From Mycetocola zhadangensis (GTDB lineage Bacteria; Actinomycetota; Actinomycetes; Actinomycetales; Microbacteriaceae), in assembly GCF_003668565.1 (NCBI RefSeq), contig NZ_RCWJ01000005.1, positions 62,001-126,000 of the forward strand: 64,000 nucleotides of DNA, written 5' to 3'. How positions within the stretch are numbered: the first letter of the stretch is position 1; each line of letters begins with the position of its first letter. The notes below the pieces were generated by a model. That model worked only from the letters and a program-made list of their open reading frames with translations, ran no database searches and had not been told where the DNA came from. The translations under genes and the position numbers were made by a program. Positions 60,654-64,000 of the stretch are shown piece after piece.

Positions 60654-61444
60654 ACGAAACAATCGTCGAGCTTCAGGATGTCCATGTGCGCTTCAAAACG
60701 CGGTCATCAGGGCTCTTCAAGAAGAGCTATGTTGACGCATTGGCTGGAGTCTCACTGACCGTCAAGCGCGGACAAACGCTTGGCATCGTTGGTGAGTCGG
60801 GATCCGGCAAGTCCACCGCCGCCAAGGTGCTCGTGGGGCTTGAGCAACCGACATCAGGTCAGGTGATCTTCGATGGAAAGCCGGTGCGGACCTTCAACAC
60901 TCGCATTCGCCGTGAGCTCGGCAGCATCCTCTCTGTCGTCTTCCAGGACCCCGCGACCGCGCTGAACGCACGAATGACCGTGCGGGACGCGCTGATGGAT
61001 CCCATGCAGGTGCACCGGGTTGGTGAGCCATCTCAGCGCGAACGTCGGGTGAAGCAGCTCATCGGGCTGGTCGGACTCCCCACTTCCGCCCTGGATGCGC
61101 TTCCTGCGCAGCTTTCTGGCGGCCAGCGTCAGCGCGTCGCAATCGCTCGCGCGCTTGCACTCGACCCGCAGATCATCGTCGCCGACGAGCCGACTTCAGC
61201 CCTCGACGTCTCGGTGAGAGCTCAGATCCTGAACCTGCTCACCGACCTCAAGAACGAGCTGGGCCTCGGGATGGTGTTCATCTCGCACGACATTCAGACC
61301 GTGCGCTACCTCTCGGACGAAATCGCCGTGATGAACAAGGGGCGCGTCGTCGAATTCGGTAACGCGGCACGCGTCTTCGACGACCCGGCTGATCCGTACA
61401 CCCGCAGCCTCCTGGGCGCTGCACCCTCCCTGCTGCACCCGTAA
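60650..61444 (+). CDS. ABC transporter ATPase, DppF type
   Basis: Second ATPase of the importer, 264 aa. Walker A GESGSGKSTAAKV, Q-loop VVFQDPATALN, signature LSGGQRQRVAIARAL, Walker B IIVADEPTSALD, H-loop FISHDIQTVRYL. It starts within the stop of the fusion gene (ATGA), so it is translated with it and should pair with the fused ATPase as an asymmetric dimer. A short oligopeptide-type C-terminus follows (DPYTRSLLGAAPSLL). Confidence 0.95.
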   Translation: MNETIVELQDVHVRFKTRSSGLFKKSYVDALAGVSLTVKRGQTLGIVGESGSGKSTAAKVLVGLEQPTSGQVIFDGKPVRTFNTRIRRELGSILSVVFQDPATALNARMTVRDALMDPMQVHRVGEPSQRERRVKQLIGLVGLPTSALDALPAQLSGGQRQRVAIARALALDPQIIVADEPTSALDVSVRAQILNLLTDLKNELGLGMVFISHDIQTVRYLSDEIAVMNKGRVVEFGNAARVFDDPADPYTRSLLGAAPSLLHP

Positions 61445-61482
61445 CCTCTTCCGCTTCACACAATTTTCGCTAGGAAACACAC

Positions 61483-62430
61483 ATGACAATCTCTGCCTCC
61501 ACCGCCACCGTCCGTTTTGCGGGAGTCGTTCCTCCAGTGGCAACGCCGCTGAACCAGGACGGCACCGTCGACCACGCGTCCCTGGCGCGCCTCGTCGAGT
61601 ACCTGATCGGCGCGGGCTGCTCCGGCCTGTTCGCTCTCGGTTCGACCGGCGAGACCGCGTACTTCACGGACGCACAGCGCGTCGAGATCGCACGCACCAT
61701 CGTCGAAACCACCGCGGGCCGCGTGCCCATCATCGGCGGCGCCATCGAACTGACTTCTGTACGCGTCATCGAAATCGCCCGCCAACTCGTTGAGGTTGGA
61801 ATCGATGCGATTGTGGCGACCGCGCCGCTGTACACGCTGAACTCCCCCACCGAGATCGCCACGCACTTCCGCGCGATCGCTGCTGCCATCGACGCGCCCC
61901 TCTGGGCGTACGACGTTCCGGTCCGTGTGCACTCCAAGCTCGGCGTTGACCTGCTCATGCAGCTTGCGTCAGAGGGTGTGCTGCACGGCGTGAAGGACTC
62001 CTCCGGTGACGATGTCGGATTCCGCCGCCTCCTCGCCGCCAACGCAGCTGCCGGGCACCCGCTGCAGCTGCTCACCGGTCACGAGATGGTCGTCGACGCC
62101 ATGCTTCTCGCCGGTGCAGACGGAGTTGTCCCTGGGTTCGCCAACGTTGAGGCTGAAGGATACGTGCGCCTGTACGAGGCCGCCGCCAAGGGAGACTGGG
62201 ACACCGCTCGCACCGAGCAGGAGCGCATCAACCAGCTGTTCGAGGTTGTCTTCCAGCCGTCCGGTCTTTCCGGCGACGCAACAGGGGTTGGCGCTTTCAA
62301 GGCAGCAATGGCTGCGCGCGGTCTGATCGACAACGCCACTGTGGCAACTGGCGTCGAGTCCCTCGACGAGGCTGCGGTCACCAGCATCCGTGCGATCCTC
62401 GATTCGCACGGCCTCCTGTCGGCGCGATAG
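61483..62430 (+). CDS. nanA: N-acetylneuraminate lyase (DapA family)
   Basis: Class I aldolase, 315 aa, expected to split N-acetylneuraminate into N-acetylmannosamine and pyruvate. DapA-family signatures: PPVATPLNQDGTVDH, ALGSTGETAYFT (carboxylate-binding), a Tyr in WAYDVPVR, and the Schiff-base Lys in HGVKDSSGDD. The position between the transporter and nanE supports lyase rather than dihydrodipicolinate synthase. AGGAAACACAC precedes the ATG. Confidence 0.88.
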   Translation: MTISASTATVRFAGVVPPVATPLNQDGTVDHASLARLVEYLIGAGCSGLFALGSTGETAYFTDAQRVEIARTIVETTAGRVPIIGGAIELTSVRVIEIARQLVEVGIDAIVATAPLYTLNSPTEIATHFRAIAAAIDAPLWAYDVPVRVHSKLGVDLLMQLASEGVLHGVKDSSGDDVGFRRLLAANAAAGHPLQLLTGHEMVVDAMLLAGADGVVPGFANVEAEGYVRLYEAAAKGDWDTARTEQERINQLFEVVFQPSGLSGDATGVGAFKAAMAARGLIDNATVATGVESLDEAAVTSIRAILDSHGLLSAR

Positions 62431-62476
62431 CCGTCGCGGCCTCTCCGGCGTTGTCGGCGAGGCAAGATTTGCCGTT

Positions 62477-62575
62477 GGCCCGGGCCGACGTTGATGTGAT
62501 TCTCGAGCTTCCCGCCCGCGCGGTACATCCGCAGGCGGGACCGCACGGGACTACGCCTCAACGTCGGCCCTGGCC
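62477..62575 (+). promoter_or_regulatory. Long-range hairpin between nanA and nanE
   Basis: In the 163-bp gap, GGGCCGACGTTGA (62482-62494) pairs perfectly with TCAACGTCGGCCC (62558-62570). The stem continues after one mismatch with GGCC (62477-62480 and 62572-62575). Within the loop a second stem CCCGCC/GGCGGG (62511-62516 and 62533-62538) can form. This is a branched, stable RNA structure directly before the nanE ribosome-binding site, and may control mRNA processing or translation. Confidence 0.75.
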
Positions 62576-62593
62576 GCTTTGAAAAGGACAACC

Positions 62594-63298
62594 ATGAGTA
62601 CACTTTCCTCAGACATTTCCGACCGGCTCGCCGGGGGACTCATCGTCTCCTGCCAGGCATACCCAGGCGAGCCCATGCGCGACCCGCGCACGATGGCGCA
62701 GATCGCCCGCGCCGCTGTGATCGGCGGAGCCGTCGCCGTGCGCCTGCAAGGAATTGAGGACATTCGTGCCGCCGCCGGTCTCGATGTTCCGATCGTGGGA
62801 CTGTGGAAGGACGGTGATGCCGACGTCTTCATCACGCCGACTCTCGACCATGCCCGCGCAGTCGCGGATGCTGGTGCGGATGTCGTCGCGATCGACGGAA
62901 CCCGCCGGCCACGTCCCGATGGTTTGACTCTTGCGGCGACCGTTGCCGGCCTGCGCGATACGCATCCGCGCGCACTGATCATGGCCGACTGCGGGTCACT
63001 CGATGACGCTATCGCCAGTGAAGAGGCAGGCGTTGACTTCCTCGGAACAACGCTCTCGGGTTACTCGGGTGAACGAGAGAAGACGGTCGGCCCCGACATC
63101 GAACTCATTCAGCAGATAGCCAAACGCTGCACCCTGCCCGTCATTGCGGAGGGACGCATCCATTCACCGGCACATGCCGCCTCAGCCAGGCAGGCAGGAG
63201 CTCACGCGGTGTGCGTCGGTACGGCGATCACCCACCCATCAACCATCACGGGCTGGTTCGTTTCGGCTCTCGCGGATGTGTCAGGAGAGCTGGCCTGA
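62594..63298 (+). CDS. nanE: N-acetylmannosamine-6-phosphate 2-epimerase
   Basis: TIM-barrel epimerase, 234 aa, converting N-acetylmannosamine 6-phosphate to N-acetylglucosamine 6-phosphate. Signatures: LIVSCQAYPGEPM, AVAVRLQGIEDIRA, ADVVAIDGTRRPRP, ADCGSLDDAIASEEAGVDFLGTTLSGY and VIAEGRIHSP. AAAAGGACAACC precedes the ATG. Its TGA overlaps the nagB ATG by one base. An N-acetylmannosamine kinase gene (nanK) should exist but is not in the window. Confidence 0.95.
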   Translation: MSTLSSDISDRLAGGLIVSCQAYPGEPMRDPRTMAQIARAAVIGGAVAVRLQGIEDIRAAAGLDVPIVGLWKDGDADVFITPTLDHARAVADAGADVVAIDGTRRPRPDGLTLAATVAGLRDTHPRALIMADCGSLDDAIASEEAGVDFLGTTLSGYSGEREKTVGPDIELIQQIAKRCTLPVIAEGRIHSPAHAASARQAGAHAVCVGTAITHPSTITGWFVSALADVSGELA

Positions 63299-64000
63299 TG
63301 GAAGTCATCATCACCCGGGAAGACCAGATTGGCGAGCTCGTTGCCGAGGAGATAGCCGCGCTGATCGCGCGCAAGCCCAACGCGGTACTTGGCCTCGCGA
63401 CCGGCTCGAGCCCGTTGCGGATCTACGACGCAGTGGCGGCCCGTGTCGCCAGCGGAGAGTTCTCACTCGCGCACGCCAGCGCGTTCACCCTCGATGAGTA
63501 CGTGGGGCTGCCAGACGGCCACCCGTGCGGCTATCGAACGGTGATCGAGGAAGACTTCGTCTCGCGGGTGGATCTGCCCACTGAAGCCGTGCAGGGCCCC
63601 GACGGTGGCTCCTCTGACCTTGACGGGGCTTGCGCGTCATACGAGGAGGCGATTCGCAAGGCGGGCGGTGTCGATCTGCAGATTCTCGGGATCGGAACCG
63701 ATGGTCACATCGCCTTCAACGAGCCAGGTTCGTCGTTCGCATCGCGGACCCGGCCAAAGACCCTGACCGCTCAGACGCGGCGGGACAACGCGCGTTTCTT
63801 CGACGGGAACATCGACGCGGTTCCCGTGCACTGTTTGACCCAGGGCCTTGGCACGATCATGGAAGCTCGTCACGTCGTTCTTGTGGCGACGGGCGAGGGC
63901 AAGGCCGAAGCCGTGAAACATCTCGTTGAAGGTGCCGTCTCTGCCTTCTGGCCAGGCACCATCCTCCAGCACCACCCTCACGTGACAGTTTTCGTCGACG
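63298..64000 (+). CDS. nagB: Glucosamine-6-phosphate deaminase (cut by window end)
   Basis: The first 234 codons are present; the 3' end lies beyond the window. It starts MEVIITREDQIGELVAEEIA, with FTLDEYVGL (general-base Asp) and GIGTDGHIAFNEPGSSF (active-site Asp, His, Glu), then ALTAQTRRDNARFF-like substrate contacts. It converts glucosamine 6-phosphate to fructose 6-phosphate and ammonia, finishing the sialic-acid route. ATG overlaps the nanE stop (TGATG). nagA, needed before this step, is not in view. Confidence 0.95.
   Translation, partial: MEVIITREDQIGELVAEEIAALIARKPNAVLGLATGSSPLRIYDAVAARVASGEFSLAHASAFTLDEYVGLPDGHPCGYRTVIEEDFVSRVDLPTEAVQGPDGGSSDLDGACASYEEAIRKAGGVDLQILGIGTDGHIAFNEPGSSFASRTRPKTLTAQTRRDNARFFDGNIDAVPVHCLTQGLGTIMEARHVVLVATGEGKAEAVKHLVEGAVSAFWPGTILQHHPHVTVFVD

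Overview
The window comes from a high-GC Gram-positive actinobacterium, most likely Microbacteriaceae. The signs are GC-rich codon use, actinobacterial gene sets (menaquinone genes, FprA, PPK2, DUF4229), an HspR-type HAIR operator, and an octamer CGGATGCC/GGCATCCG that I count about 36 times. Species and genus cannot be fixed from sequence reading alone.

Layout. 0.2-6.1 kb: alpha-glucoside utilisation, with a binding protein and two permeases on the minus strand divergent from a GH13 alpha-glucosidase. 6.1-12.1 kb: housekeeping and mixed genes (APC permease, rmlB, inositol monophosphatase, a MarR/NADPH-FMN reductase pair, small membrane proteins). 12.16-17.16 kb: a genomic island inserted at the 3' end of tRNA-Tyr. 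It is bounded by 26-bp direct repeats and carries an intact IS256-family element with an 8-bp target duplication, IS3 and probable IS481-type remnants, and three uncharacterised cargo genes including one exported protein and one lipoprotein. 17.3-21.2 kb: PfkB kinase, lytic transglycosylase, YajQ, an SDR protein and a membrane protein. 21.3-31.1 kb: a putrescine/GABA catabolic operon (gabT, gabD, aminobutyraldehyde dehydrogenase, amine oxidase, universal stress protein, APC permease) with a divergent PucR-type regulator. 31.1-44.7 kb: hydrolase, Q-rich membrane protein, FprA, polyprenyl diphosphate synthase, a saccharopine-dehydrogenase-like gene with an APC permease and MmyB-like regulator, cupin, alcohol dehydrogenase, a decayed aldo/keto reductase, VOC and YdeI-like proteins, a PrmC-like methyltransferase and a cold-shock/DUF1294 fusion. 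44.9-55.0 kb: menaquinone genes menG, menF, menD, menA and menE, interspersed with PPK2, small proteins and Hsp20, and ending in a type II NADH dehydrogenase that would use the quinone. 55.1-64 kb: a sialic-acid uptake and catabolism operon (GntR regulator, dipeptide-type ABC transporter with a fused permease-ATPase, nanA, nanE, nagB), cut by the window end.

The metabolic clusters fit together simply. Alpha-glucosides are imported and hydrolysed to glucose. Putrescine is oxidised through GABA to succinate. Sialic acid is imported, cleaved, epimerised and deaminated to fructose 6-phosphate. NADH is oxidised by NDH-2 onto menaquinone. The least explained parts are the island cargo, the saccharopine-dehydrogenase/APC pair, the long nanA-nanE hairpin, and the octamer, which I did not find in the island or in the sialic-acid region.
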